Numbered from the stretch's first letter, positions 25,904 through 34,262 are shown. The stretch is DNA of 43,412 nt from an uncultured Tenacibaculum sp. (GCA_937922085.1 CAKZVD010000060.1:1-43412); one strand, 5' to 3'. Notes: generated by a model from the letters alone, not told the origin. Made by a program: numbers and translations.

Positions 25904-25977
25904 GTTGAGGAGTTGAGGAGTTGAGGAGTTGAGGAGTTGAGGAGTTGAGGAGTTGAGGAGTTGAGGAGTTGAGGAGT
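25904..25977 (+). repeat. 8-base tandem repeat, about nine copies of GTTGAGGA
   Basis: The unit GTTGAGGA repeats without error from 25904 to about 25977; a slightly altered unit overlaps the preceding stop codon. It is a perfect microsatellite lying 4 bases after the phosphopantetheinyl-transferase gene, outside any coding frame I trust. Copy number should vary between isolates through slippage. Confidence 0.95.
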
Positions 25978-25994
25978 AAAGTTATCTTTTTTCT

Positions 25995-26170
25995 GGTAAC
26001 TGAACGAAGTCGAAGTTTATTTTTCTGTTAAACCTAAAATTTCATCACCTAATCGAAATCTATGATAACTAAATAGAGTTGAAGTTACGATTTAGAGTTA
26101 ATTTAATTTCGACTTCGTTCAATGAGCAATACTAAAACTAAAATCCCGGTAACTGAGCGGAGTCGAAGTT
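25995..26170 (+). repeat. Dispersed 23-base element, three direct and one inverted copy
   Basis: GGTAACTGAACGAAGTCGAA-GTT is at 25995-26017 and GGTAACTGAGCGGAGTCGAA-GTT is at 26148-26170. A degenerate direct copy lies at 26064-26086 and an inverted one at 26105-26126 (AATTTCGACTTCGTTCAATG). The inverted copy could pair with either neighbour in RNA. This type of GAAGTCGAAG element recurs in intergenic regions of flavobacterial genomes and resembles a REP element. Confidence 0.75.
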
Positions 26171-26223
26171 AAGTTGGGTATGTATTTTGATAAACTTACC
26201 TCATTTATTAAAACTAAATTACT

Positions 26224-27219
26224 ATGAAAAAACAGTACTGCTTTTTAATATTATTGTGTTCTCTATTTTTATTCAATTGCAAACCCGAAATTGAAATTCC
26301 TTTTATTCCTAAAAATCATTTGGCTGAATTTCAAACTGAAAAACCACAATTATTTGATTTAGATACGATTTCTTTCAAAGAAATTAAAGGAAAGCGAGGT
26401 ACAAAAATTAACTTCTCTAGAGATTTATTTGATATTAAAAACAATGAAAAAATTCAATTAGAATTAATAGAATTATATGATTTTAAAGAAATTTTATATC
26501 GAAATATTCAAACATTAACGACAAACAATGAATTACTTGAAAGTTCTGGAGTTTTAAAAATTAAATTTACTTCTAATGGAAAAGAACTTCAACTTAAAAA
26601 AGGAGAGAAATTAATGATATATCCACCTAAAGGAAAACTAAAAGAGAATGATATTTTTTTATCTGAAACTGATTCTGTTGGGAATGTTAAATGGAAAATT
26701 ACGAAGCAAAATCATGTTATTTTTCAAATAGAGAGAGGTAGTATAACTGTGGATATTACAATCTCAAAAGATTCTTTAAATCATTACATTCAAAAGGAAA
26801 AAGAATATAAAAAATTATTCAAAAAAAGACGCCTCGTAAGAAACAAATTAATAAAAGAAAGTAATTTCTTTATCCTTAAGAATATTAATTCAGAATGGAT
26901 TAATATTGATCGAATAGTTAACGCTACTTCTAAAATTAATTTTGATTTATATGAAGATAAAAAAGAATTCTCTGGTTTTAATATCTATATAACATATCGA
27001 GACTTAAACTCTTTCACATATTATTCAATGGTAAATGATGGTTTATTTTTCTATGATATTCCTATAAAAGGAAAAGTTGATATTACTATTATAGGGAAAA
27101 ATAAGAATGGAATCTTTTACGATCAAATAGAGTTAAACAATATATCAAATGATTCTAAAGTGAAATTGAATATGAAAAACATTTCAAAAGAAAATCTAAA
27201 AGAATTATTCGACAAATAG
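26224..27219 (+). CDS. Lipoprotein of unknown function
   Basis: The protein has 331 residues with a lipoprotein signal ending in LFLFNC (Cys19). The segment around residues 55-140 (KGKRGTKINFSRDLFD, then 'IQLELIELYDFKEILYRNIQT', LLESSGVLKIKFTSNGKEL, LKKGEKLMIYPPKG) resembles a beta-sandwich module found in several Bacteroidota envelope proteins, where 'G..I.I....F.......G.V.LEL.E.YS..DM......T......L...G' is typical. I cannot name a function. The C-terminal third (INFDLYEDKKEF... GKVDITIIGKNKNG) also looks beta-rich. It stands alone between repeat-rich intergenic regions. Confidence 0.7.
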   Translation: MKKQYCFLILLCSLFLFNCKPEIEIPFIPKNHLAEFQTEKPQLFDLDTISFKEIKGKRGTKINFSRDLFDIKNNEKIQLELIELYDFKEILYRNIQTLTTNNELLESSGVLKIKFTSNGKELQLKKGEKLMIYPPKGKLKENDIFLSETDSVGNVKWKITKQNHVIFQIERGSITVDITISKDSLNHYIQKEKEYKKLFKKRRLVRNKLIKESNFFILKNINSEWINIDRIVNATSKINFDLYEDKKEFSGFNIYITYRDLNSFTYYSMVNDGLFFYDIPIKGKVDITIIGKNKNGIFYDQIELNNISNDSKVKLNMKNISKENLKELFDK

Positions 27220-27255
27220 ATTTCTATACAAGCATACTTTTACTTCAGAAGAAAT

Positions 27256-27275
27256 CAATGGGTTTAAACCCATTG
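27256..27275. repeat. 20-base perfect palindrome
   Basis: CAATGGGTTTAAACCCATTG is fully self-complementary. It lies 36 bases after the lipoprotein stop and 41 bases ahead of the next -7 box. A T-run is missing, so it is a weak terminator candidate; an operator or a small dispersed repeat is equally possible. Confidence 0.6.
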
Positions 27276-27315
27276 TTAAACTTAAAAATACAAAATTATC
27301 GTTTCTAAATTGTAT

Positions 27316-27323
27316 TATATTTG
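27316..27323 (+). promoter_or_regulatory. -7 box for the thiamine-binding/PnuC operon
   Basis: TATATTTG matches TAnnTTTG exactly, 30 bases ahead of the ATG at 27354. No riboswitch motif (CTGAGA, ACCTGAT-like) was found in the 134-base gap. Confidence 0.55.
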
Positions 27324-27353
27324 CGCGTCTAACAAACTAAACTATTTCATCAA

Positions 27354-27614
27354 ATGAAAATTTCTGTTGAACTTACTTTAACTCCGCTTCAAGACGATTT
27401 TGAAAAACCAATTATCAATTTTATTAAAAAACTACGATATTCTGGTTTAACGGTTCTTGAAAATCCTTTAAGCACGCAAGTATATGGAGAGTATGATAAA
27501 GTAATGGATTTATTGACTAATGAGATTAAAGATGTTTTTGAATTAATAGATAGTGGGCTAATCCTATTAAAAATCGTTAAATCTGATAGAAGCAATTATG
27601 AACCAGGTATTTGA
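27354..27614 (+). CDS. YkoF/MTH1187-type thiamine-binding protein
   Basis: This 86-residue cytosolic protein has a ferredoxin-like pattern: strand (MKISVELTLTPLQ), helix (KPIINFIKKLRYSG), strand (LTVLENPLSTQVYGEY), helix (DKVMDLLTNEIKDVFE), strand (SGLILLKIVKSD). The 'PL......I..FI..L......V..N..STQ..GEYD.VM' layout fits the small thiamine/HMP-binding family. It would bind thiamine or its pyrimidine moiety. The gene overlaps the PnuC-type transporter gene by 17 bases, which strongly suggests a thiamine link for the whole operon. Confidence 0.7.
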   Translation: MKISVELTLTPLQDDFEKPIINFIKKLRYSGLTVLENPLSTQVYGEYDKVMDLLTNEIKDVFELIDSGLILLKIVKSDRSNYEPGI

Positions 27615-28224
27615 TTTTCTTTTCGGACAATATTCTCAATATGAAACACTAGATATTTGGCTAGAAATAATAGCTGTAATCTTTGGTTTTTTATCTGTTT
27701 GGTTTTCTAAAAAAAATAACATGCTTGTATTTCCTACTGGAATGATAAGCACACTCATTTTCGTATACCTTTTATTAAAATGGGAATTATTAGGAGACAT
27801 GATGATAAATGGTTACTATTTTATAATGAGTGTTTATGGTTGGTATATTTGGACTCATAAAGTAGATGGAGAAATTACACCTATCTCTAAAACTACAGTA
27901 AAAGAACAAAAAATAAGTGCACTTATTTTTTTAGCTACTTTAGTATTTGTGTATGTTGTTTATGTAAGTTTCGACAAATGGACAAATTGGGTCGCTTATG
28001 TAGATACCGTAACTACCGCCATTTTCTTTGTAGGAATGTGGTTAATGGCTCGTAGAAAAATTGAAAATTGGATTTATTGGATTATTGGAGACATTATTTC
28101 AGCACCTCTTTATTTTTACAAAGGATTCACTTTTACTAGTTTTCAATATTTAATTTTTACCTTTATTGCAATAGCAGGATATTTAGCATGGAAAAAACAC
28201 TTACACAACGACCAATTAACTTAG
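27598..28224 (+). CDS. PnuC-family vitamin transporter (probably PnuT-like, thiamine)
   Basis: The protein has 208 residues and seven hydrophobic segments in the SWEET-like PnuC fold. Family residues include WFSKKNNMLVFPTGMIST (about 36-53), 'MMINGYYFIMSVYGWYIW' (about 67-84) and the C-terminal 'NWIYWIIGDIISAPLYFYKGFTFTSFQYLIF'. PnuC proteins move unphosphorylated vitamins (nicotinamide riboside, thiamine, riboflavin) by facilitated diffusion; a cytosolic kinase then traps the product. The neighbouring thiamine-binding protein favours thiamine, while the NadR-like kinase would also suit nicotinamide riboside. The 3' end overlaps the kinase gene by 37 bases. Confidence 0.85.
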   Translation: MNQVFDFLFGQYSQYETLDIWLEIIAVIFGFLSVWFSKKNNMLVFPTGMISTLIFVYLLLKWELLGDMMINGYYFIMSVYGWYIWTHKVDGEITPISKTTVKEQKISALIFLATLVFVYVVYVSFDKWTNWVAYVDTVTTAIFFVGMWLMARRKIENWIYWIIGDIISAPLYFYKGFTFTSFQYLIFTFIAIAGYLAWKKHLHNDQLT

Positions 28225-28841
28225 TAAAAGTTGTTTTATTTGGACCAGAAAGCACTGGGAAAACAACATTATCTCGTCAATTAGCGCGTCATTATAATAC
28301 TGTTTGGGCACCTGAATACGCAAGAGAATATTTACAAGATAAATGGAATAATGAACGTAAAACATGTGAACAAGATGATTTAATTCCAATTGCTGAAGGA
28401 CAAATGAATTTGGAAAACAGTTTAGCTAAAAAAGCGGATAAAATTCTGATTTGTGATACAGATTTATTAGAAACAAAAGTATATTCTGAAGAATACTATG
28501 GTGGTTTTGTGGATCCTAAATTAGATGAAGCTGCTCTTAATAATTCGTATGATATTTATTTTTTAACCTATATAGATACGCCTTGGGAAGAGGATGATTT
28601 AAGAGACAGACCTGAATTACGTGAGGAGATGTTTAATGCTTTTAAAAACACCCTTGAAAAGTATAATAAATCGTATGTTTTATTAAAAGGAGATAAAGAA
28701 ACTCGTTTTAAAAAAGCAACTGCTATTATTGATGCCTTAATCATTAAAAAAGAAAACTTATATTCATATTCTGATACATTAATTGATTTAGATTTTCATT
28801 TTATGCATCAAAATTCTGATATTGATACTTCTTTATTTTAA
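28188..28841 (+). CDS. NadR-like P-loop kinase (AAA_28 type)
   Basis: The protein has 217 residues. A Walker A loop GPESTGKTT at 19-27 is followed by 'WAPEYAREYLQDKW' and later ICDTDLLETKVYSEEYYGG, the same elements as in the ribosylnicotinamide-kinase domain of NadR. The nucleotidyltransferase domain of full NadR is absent. It probably phosphorylates the vitamin imported by the PnuC-type protein, trapping it. Substrate is nicotinamide riboside by family, but possibly thiamine by context. The long overlap (37 bases) with the transporter is unusual, but no later ATG precedes the Walker A motif. Confidence 0.8.
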   Translation: MEKTLTQRPINLVKVVLFGPESTGKTTLSRQLARHYNTVWAPEYAREYLQDKWNNERKTCEQDDLIPIAEGQMNLENSLAKKADKILICDTDLLETKVYSEEYYGGFVDPKLDEAALNNSYDIYFLTYIDTPWEEDDLRDRPELREEMFNAFKNTLEKYNKSYVLLKGDKETRFKKATAIIDALIIKKENLYSYSDTLIDLDFHFMHQNSDIDTSLF

Positions 28842-28843
28842 AT

Positions 28844-29248
28844 ATGAATTTTGAAATCTTACGTAATGAATTAGAATTTAAAGCTACTCGAAGCTCTGGT
28901 GCTGGTGGACAACATGTAAATAAAGTTTCTTCAAAAATAGAATTGACTTTTAATATAGGGACTTCAAATGGGTTAACGGATAGAGAAAAAGGAATACTCT
29001 TTACAAAACTAACGAATAAAATTTCAAAAGAACAAATACTAACACTTACTTGTCAAGAAACTCGCTCTCAACATAAAAACAAAGAAATTATTATTAAACG
29101 TTTCTTTGAGTTGATAAAAGAATCACTCGTTAAAAAAAAGTTTCGAATTAAAACGAAACCTACTCGAAGTTCTTTAAAAAGAAAGGTAGATAACAAGAAG
29201 AAACACGGCTTAAAAAAAGCATTACGAAAGAAACCTAATATAGATTAA
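28844..29248 (+). CDS. arfB: Alternative ribosome-rescue factor (peptidyl-tRNA hydrolase, YaeJ type)
   Basis: The protein has 134 residues. The catalytic GGQ loop is at 21-23 within TRSSGAGGQHVNKV, followed by the release-factor-like domain. The C-terminal tail is rich in Lys/Arg (KKKFRIKTKPTRSSLKRKVDN... KKALRKKPN), the part that threads into the empty mRNA channel of stalled ribosomes. It frees ribosomes stuck on mRNAs without stop codons by hydrolysing the peptidyl-tRNA. It starts 2 bases after the kinase stop, probably in the same transcript, and its 3' end overlaps bshB1 tail to tail by 14 bases. Confidence 0.93.
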   Translation: MNFEILRNELEFKATRSSGAGGQHVNKVSSKIELTFNIGTSNGLTDREKGILFTKLTNKISKEQILTLTCQETRSQHKNKEIIIKRFFELIKESLVKKKFRIKTKPTRSSLKRKVDNKKKHGLKKALRKKPNID

Positions 29249-29951
29249 AGAAATTTTCTACCCCAATATATCTATTTACGGTAAATCCTTCTGCATACGC
29301 TGCATTTATTTGTCTACCTAAAATACTGTTTGTGCTTTTAATCTGATTCAATAAACCTAAGATACCACTTGGCCCATTATTTTTAGGAGCAACAAATTGA
29401 GAGTTAAATGCTTTTATCGCTTCCATTTTTTTATCCATTTCATTAGAAATATCAATCACAAAATCTGGTTTAATAAAATAATCCTGAATATAATTATAAA
29501 TCACTTTTGGCCTCCAAGGTTCCTGAACCAAATTATCATAAGTAGTTACTTTTTTTATCAATCCAGACACAAAAGAAGCATCATTTACTATTTTAGCAGC
29601 CATTGCATGATCTGGATGTCTATCTTCTACAGCATTACTTAAAATAATTTCTGGTTGATATTTTCTTATTACTCTTATAATTTTCTGCTTATTTTCTTCT
29701 GTGTTTTCTAGTCCTCCATCTGGCATATATAATTGCTCTCTAAAACTAAGTCCTAATATTTTTGATGCTTTTAAAGTTTCTTGATATCTAATTTCCTTAG
29801 TTCCATAAGTTCCCATTTCTCCTTGGGTCATATCAATTATAGCTACTTTTTTCCCTAAAGCAATATGTTTTAATAAAACACCTGCTGCTGCGCATTCTAC
29901 ATCATCTGGGTGCGCTCCAAAAGCCAATATATCTACTTTAAAATCATTCAT
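29235..29951 (-). CDS. bshB1: Bacillithiol biosynthesis deacetylase
   Basis: The protein has 238 residues of the LmbE/PIG-L fold. The zinc site is visible as GAHPDDVE (HPDD at 14-17) and DRHPDH (about residue 112). QGEMGTYG and 'REQLYMPDGGLEN' fit the BshB1 group. It removes acetate from GlcNAc-malate to give GlcN-malate, the second step toward the low-molecular-weight thiol bacillithiol, which Flavobacteriia make. bshA and bshC are not in the window. The gene converges on arfB with a 14-base overlap. Confidence 0.93.
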   Translation of the reverse strand: MNDFKVDILAFGAHPDDVECAAAGVLLKHIALGKKVAIIDMTQGEMGTYGTKEIRYQETLKASKILGLSFREQLYMPDGGLENTEENKQKIIRVIRKYQPEIILSNAVEDRHPDHAMAAKIVNDASFVSGLIKKVTTYDNLVQEPWRPKVIYNYIQDYFIKPDFVIDISNEMDKKMEAIKAFNSQFVAPKNNGPSGILGLLNQIKSTNSILGRQINAAYAEGFTVNRYIGVENFFNLY

Positions 29952-30089
29952 GTTTTAATCGTTACTTTTTTTATGAGTCGTAACTAAAAAGATAGAATTA
30001 CTATAATTTTCTCTAAACAGAGACAATGTTTTCTTCTTTTTATTAATTTATAATAAAAATTATGAAGTGAGCTAATCTTTATTTTCCAA

Positions 30090-30470
30090 CTAACTTTCAT
30101 TAATTCTCTCTATATCTTTCCTAAATTTCTCTGTCAAATCATTTACAAAACCATCTATTTTCTCTTTTTCTTCTTTAACAATACCATCATTCGATTTTGC
30201 AACTTCATCTAACACCTTTAATAAAAAATCATATTCCTCATCTGGTCCATGATCTTCACAATAAGCAATTACTTTCTTATACAAATATTCTATCGAATTA
30301 TTTTTACTCACCTCGTAATCAAAAGACCATTTAATCTCTTTTCCCCATTTATGGGTAGACAATCTTTTTTCTATAATAGTTAATTCTTCCTTTTGAATAG
30401 CCCCATCTGCCATAGCAACTACGTAAATTAACTCTCCAAATGATTCGAATAATTTGTGCGTACTTTTCAT
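30090..30470 (-). CDS. TerB-like protein
   Basis: This 126-residue all-alpha cytosolic protein begins with an acidic-helix pattern typical of TerB-like domains: VVAMADGAIQKEELTIIEKRL (split at residues about 17-37; 'ADG.I...E...I' is the core motif) and again LDEVAKSNDGIVKEEKEKID near the C-terminus. The two motifs have Asp/Glu that may bind metal. Despite the tellurite-resistance name, such proteins are common and of unclear role. It lies upstream-adjacent to nothing obviously related and is transcribed apart from the carboxylase genes, whose terminator precedes it. Confidence 0.7.
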   Translation of the reverse strand: MKSTHKLFESFGELIYVVAMADGAIQKEELTIIEKRLSTHKWGKEIKWSFDYEVSKNNSIEYLYKKVIAYCEDHGPDEEYDFLLKVLDEVAKSNDGIVKEEKEKIDGFVNDLTEKFRKDIERINES

Positions 30471-30497
30471 TATCTTTATTTTTATTTTTCAAACTAA

Positions 30498-30523
30498 AAC
30501 AAGGAGCTAAAAGCTCCTTGTTA
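30498..30523 (-). terminator. Terminator of the acyl-CoA carboxylase operon
   Basis: The stem AACAAGGAGCT / AGCTCCTTGTT with an AA loop starts 6 bases past the stop at 30529. The same hairpin core (ACAAGGAGC / GCTCCTTGT) terminates the TlpA gene at 15649, so it is a recurrent terminator form in this genome. Confidence 0.75.
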
Positions 30524-30528
30524 ATATA

Positions 30529-32070
30529 TTATAATGGAATATTTCCATGTTTCCTATTTGGTCTTTCTACCTTTTTATTTTCTAACATAGCAAAAGCTTT
30601 TATTAACTTTCTTCGTGTTTCTTTTGGTAAAATTACTTCATCTACAAAACCTCGTTCTGCTGCGGTATATGGATTGGCGAATAAATCGGCATATTCAGCT
30701 TCCTTTTCTGCTAACTTCCCTTCTTTATCATCTGCTTCAGAAATCTCCTTTTTAAAGATAATCTCACTTGCTCCTTTTGCTCCCATAACTGCAATCTCTG
30801 CACCTGGCCAAGCAAAATTCATGTCTGCACCAATATGTTTCGAATTCATTACATCATAAGCTCCACCATACGCTTTACGTGTAATTACACTTATTCTTGG
30901 TACGGTTGCTTCACTTAATGCATATAATAATTTTGCCCCATTTGTTATAATAGCGTTCCATTCTTGATCTGTTCCTGGTAAAAAACCTGGTACATCTACC
31001 AATACTAATAATGGAATATTAAAACAATCACAAAAACGTGTAAATCGAGCTGCTTTTTTAGAACTATTTACATCTAAACAACCTGCTAAAACCATCGGTT
31101 GATTTGCAACAATTCCAACACTTCTTCCTCCTAATCGTGCAAAACCTACCACAATATTTTCTGCATAATCTTTATGAACTTCGAAAAAAGAATCTGTATC
31201 TGTAATACCATTAATAACCGAACGCATGTCATACGGTTTATTCGCATTTTCAGGAACAATACTTTCTAACTCTTCTCTATATTCATCCTTTAAATCATAT
31301 GGAAGTTTTTTAGTAACTTCTTGATTATTTTGAGGCATATAACTCAACAATGCTTTTATATCTTCTAAACATTGTACATCATTTTCAGACGTTAAATGTG
31401 TTACTCCCGATTTTGTAGCATGTGTACTTGCACCTCCTAATTCCTCAGAAGTTACTTCTTCATTGGTTACTGTTTTTACAACACTTGGCCCTGTAACAAA
31501 CATGTAACTCGAATCTTCTACCATAACTGTAAAATCAGTCATTGCAGGAGAATATACTGCTCCACCAGCACAAGGTCCCATTATAGCTGAAATTTGAGGT
31601 ATTACACCAGATGCTTGTACATTTCTATAAAAAATATCTGCATAACCACCTAAAGATCGAACTCCTTCTTGAATTCTTGCTCCTCCTGAATCATTTAATC
31701 CTATTAATGGTGCTCCTACACGAACAGCCATATCCATTATTTTACAGATTTTCTCTGCATGTGTTTCAGATAATGAGCCTCCAAAAACAGTAAAATCTTG
31801 GGCAAATACATAAATCAATCGTCCATTTACAGTTCCGTATCCTGTAACCACTCCATCTCCATAAAACTTTTGGTTTTCCATACCAAAATCTGTAGTTCTA
31901 TGTGTTACTAGTATTCCTATCTCTTCAAAAGAACCTACATCTAACAAATAATCGATACGCTCCCTAGCAGTTAATTTCCCTTTTTGATGTTGACGGTCTA
32001 TTCTTTTTTGCCCTCCACCTAATTTAGCTTCGGCAATTTTATGCTCTAATTTTTCTATTTTAGAATTCAC
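30529..32070 (-). CDS. Acyl-CoA carboxylase beta (carboxyltransferase) subunit
   Basis: The protein has 513 residues. It moves the carboxyl group from carboxybiotin to propionyl- or acetyl-CoA. The crotonase-like halves both show oxyanion-hole glycines: [18 protein letters not shown] (about 135-153) with '[14 protein letters not shown]' in the N half, and [13 protein letters not shown] (about 365) with '[18 protein letters not shown]' in the C half. The single-chain ~510-residue form is the PccB class. It overlaps the biotin-carboxylase gene by 11 bases. The substrate is most likely propionyl-CoA by family, but acetyl-CoA cannot be excluded. Confidence 0.92.
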   Translation of the reverse strand: MNSKIEKLEHKIAEAKLGGGQKRIDRQHQKGKLTARERIDYLLDVGSFEEIGILVTHRTTDFGMENQKFYGDGVVTGYGTVNGRLIYVFAQDFTVFGGSLSETHAEKICKIMDMAVRVGAPLIGLNDSGGARIQEGVRSLGGYADIFYRNVQASGVIPQISAIMGPCAGGAVYSPAMTDFTVMVEDSSYMFVTGPSVVKTVTNEEVTSEELGGASTHATKSGVTHLTSENDVQCLEDIKALLSYMPQNNQEVTKKLPYDLKDEYREELESIVPENANKPYDMRSVINGITDTDSFFEVHKDYAENIVVGFARLGGRSVGIVANQPMVLAGCLDVNSSKKAARFTRFCDCFNIPLLVLVDVPGFLPGTDQEWNAIITNGAKLLYALSEATVPRISVITRKAYGGAYDVMNSKHIGADMNFAWPGAEIAVMGAKGASEIIFKKEISEADDKEGKLAEKEAEYADLFANPYTAAERGFVDEVILPKETRRKLIKAFAMLENKKVERPNRKHGNIPL

Positions 32071-33508
32071 TGCTTGGTACCTTTAGTATTTGTTGTTCTT
32101 TTAAATATTGCTGTAATGCTACTTTAGCAGCTATTTTTGCTTCTCTTTTATAAGTAGCTTCTATAATTTCTGGTGAATAATATTTTTTTACAAAATGAGT
32201 ATCGAAATCACCAGAAGTAAAAGCCTCATGCTCACAAACAAATTGACCAAATGAAAGTGTTGTTTCTATTCCTTTTATTTGATACTGACTAATTGCTTGC
32301 TTCATTAAATCAATTGCCTCTTCTCTTGATTTTCCATAGGTAATCAATTTAGAAATCATTGGATCATAATAAATAGGAATTTCCATTCCTTCTTCAAAAC
32401 CATCATCCACTCGTATATTCTCTCCTACCGGAGATTTATAAATATCTAAAGTTCCAATACTAGGTGTAAAACCTGTTAATGGATCTTCTGCATATACACG
32501 TAACTCTAATGCATGTCCTTTAATTTCTAAATCTTCTTGTGAAAAAGATAATTGTTCTCCTCTAGCAATTTTAATTTGCTGTTCTACCAAATCAATTCCT
32601 GTGATCATTTCTGTAACAGGATGCTCTACTTGCAAGCGTGTATTCATTTCTAAAAAATAGAAATTTTTATTTTCGTCTAATAAAAATTCAACAGTACCTG
32701 CGCCTAAATAATCACAAGATTTTGCCACTTTTATAGCAGCCTCACCCATTTTTTTACGAATCTCTTCTGTTAATACAACAGAAGGTGCTTCTTCTACTAC
32801 TTTTTGATGACGTCTTTGTACACTACATTCTCTTTCAAATAAATGCACCACATTTCCATGACTATCAGCTAATACTTGTATTTCTATATGACGAGGTGAT
32901 CCTACATATTTTTCAATAAATACAGATCCATCTCCAAAAGCAGAAACTGCTTCAGAAATAGCTCGTTCCATTTGTTCTGTTATATCGGCTTCTTTCTCTA
33001 CAACACGCATTCCTTTTCCTCCACCTCCAGCAGAAGCTTTTATTAAAATAGGATACCCTATTTCTTTCGCTACTTTTTCAGCATAGGTTACATCTGTAAC
33101 AGCTTTATCTATTCCCGGAACCATGGGTATATCATATGCTTTTACAGCTTCTTTTGCTGCTAGCTTACTCCCCATAACTTTAATGGCCTTTGATTCTGGC
33201 CCTATAAAAGTGATTCCGTTTGCTGCTACTTTTTCTGAAAAATCAGCATTTTCACTTAAAAAACCATATCCAGGGTGAATTCCGTCTACCGATAACGATT
33301 TCGCTACTTCAATAATTTTATCTCCTAATAAGTAGGATTGATTAGAAGGTGCTTCTCCTATACAAACTGCTTCATCTGCAAAAGATACATGAGGTGAATT
33401 TCTATCAACGTCAGAATATACTGCTACTGTTTTAATCCCCATTTTTTTTGCCGTTCGCATTACTCGTAATGCTATCTCTCCTCTATTGGCTACTAATATT
33501 TTTTTCAT
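32060..33508 (-). CDS. Biotin carboxylase subunit of acyl-CoA carboxylase
   Basis: The protein has 482 residues with an ATP-grasp fold. It carboxylates biotin on the carrier using ATP and bicarbonate. Motifs are the N-terminal '[19 protein letters not shown]', the glycine-rich ATP loop [17 protein letters not shown] (about 155-171), [18 protein letters not shown], and [18 protein letters not shown] (about 290-307). Unlike the long alpha subunits of some propionyl-CoA carboxylases, it stops without a biotinyl domain; that domain is encoded by the next gene upstream (3 bases away). Confidence 0.94.
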   Translation of the reverse strand: MKKILVANRGEIALRVMRTAKKMGIKTVAVYSDVDRNSPHVSFADEAVCIGEAPSNQSYLLGDKIIEVAKSLSVDGIHPGYGFLSENADFSEKVAANGITFIGPESKAIKVMGSKLAAKEAVKAYDIPMVPGIDKAVTDVTYAEKVAKEIGYPILIKASAGGGGKGMRVVEKEADITEQMERAISEAVSAFGDGSVFIEKYVGSPRHIEIQVLADSHGNVVHLFERECSVQRRHQKVVEEAPSVVLTEEIRKKMGEAAIKVAKSCDYLGAGTVEFLLDENKNFYFLEMNTRLQVEHPVTEMITGIDLVEQQIKIARGEQLSFSQEDLEIKGHALELRVYAEDPLTGFTPSIGTLDIYKSPVGENIRVDDGFEEGMEIPIYYDPMISKLITYGKSREEAIDLMKQAISQYQIKGIETTLSFGQFVCEHEAFTSGDFDTHFVKKYYSPEIIEATYKREAKIAAKVALQQYLKEQQILKVPSSEF

Positions 33509-33511
33509 CGA

Positions 33512-33997
33512 TTACTCAATTTCAATTAATAGTTCGTTCTTCTCTACTTTATCTCCTTCTTTTACCCCTATAGATTTTACAATACCATCTCTAGGTGCTA
33601 ATAATGTATTTTCCATTTTCATGGCTTCTAAAACTAAAATACCTTCTCCTTCCTTTACTTCTTGTCCTACCGCTATATTAACAGCTACTACAAGACCTGG
33701 CATTGGTGCTTTTAAATCATTTTCTTTTTTTCCTACGGAAGTTTCTAAGCCTAAATCTGCTATTAAAGCATCTAATTCATTAGAAATAGCTACTTCATAA
33801 TCATTTCCATTAACTTGAACTGTATATTTTTTCTTATTAAAGTCTGCTGCAATAACCTGAGCCTTAAAAGATTTATTTTCATCGATTACATGATATGAAT
33901 CTTTTGATTTTCCAACCAAATTCATTTTTAGAATTTCATTTTCTTCAAAACTAAAATCATGTGCCTGATTTACTTTTGTTTTATAAGTATTACCCAT
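33512..33997 (-). CDS. Biotin carboxyl carrier protein of the acyl-CoA carboxylase
   Basis: The protein has 161 residues. The C-terminal ~70 residues are a biotinyl domain with the biotin-accepting lysine in EAMKMEN (Lys127) and flanking 'APMPGLVVAVNIAVGQEVKEGEG'. The N-terminal part (residues 1-90) is the short domain that docks on the carboxylase. First gene of a three-gene operon BCCP - biotin carboxylase - carboxyltransferase. Start at ATG 33997, with no convincing TAnnTTTG box right ahead of it. Confidence 0.92.
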   Translation of the reverse strand: MGNTYKTKVNQAHDFSFEENEILKMNLVGKSKDSYHVIDENKSFKAQVIAADFNKKKYTVQVNGNDYEVAISNELDALIADLGLETSVGKKENDLKAPMPGLVVAVNIAVGQEVKEGEGILVLEAMKMENTLLAPRDGIVKSIGVKEGDKVEKNELLIEIE

Positions 33998-34064
33998 AAA
34001 TTACTTAAAATTAGTTATGCTAAATTATTAAAATTTATTCGCTTTTAATAATTAGATTTTTACA

Positions 34065-34094
34065 TTGCTAATTTAAAATTTGCATGTAATTTTG
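34065..34094 (+). promoter_or_regulatory. Promoter of the thiamine receptor gene
   Basis: TTG at 34065-34067 and TAATTTTG at 34087-34094 are 19 bases apart, a full match to the flavobacterial TTG-N19-TAnnTTTG consensus. Transcription would begin around 34100, immediately ahead of the riboswitch. Confidence 0.7.
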
Positions 34095-34103
34095 TACCGT
34101 TCT

Positions 34104-34262
34104 CATAAAGGGGTGCTTTTATTAAATTATGAATTTATAATTACGAATTATCGCAGTGAATACTAATCCGTAATTCCTAATTAACAATTTATAATTAAAA
34201 AATTAAGGCTGAGATCATACCCATTGAACCTAGAACAGATAATGCTGTTTAGGAAAATGTAT
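34104..34262 (+). promoter_or_regulatory. TPP (THI-element) riboswitch with an extended P3 arm
   Basis: The conserved blocks of a thiamine-pyrophosphate riboswitch are present in order: GGGGTGC at 34110-34116, GGCTGAGA at 34207-34214, TACCC at 34218-34222 (pairs with GGGG to form P2), and GAACCTAGAACAGATAATGC with TGTTTAGGAAAA to 34257 (P4/P5 hairpin). In E. coli thiM the P3 arm between GGGGTGC and CTGAGA is short; here it spans about 93 bases. Its middle can fold as a long imperfect stem between AATTATGAATTTATAATTAC (from 34125) and the inverse of the 34168-34196 segment. Position ahead of a TonB receptor indicates control by intracellular TPP. Downstream, hairpins at 34283-34300 and 34304-34333 may be the expression platform. 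Confidence 0.9.

Noticed and set aside
25904..25977. Possible CRISPR array
   Set aside because: The unit is 8 bases with no spacers; it is a simple tandem repeat, and no cas genes are near.
27220..27353. A TPP riboswitch ahead of the thiamine-binding operon
   Set aside because: I looked for GGGGTGC, CTGAGA and the ACCTGAT-like block and found none; only a palindrome and a -7 box are present.
30090..30470. Tellurite resistance determinant
   Set aside because: Only a lone TerB-like domain is present; no terC, terD or terZ genes accompany it.
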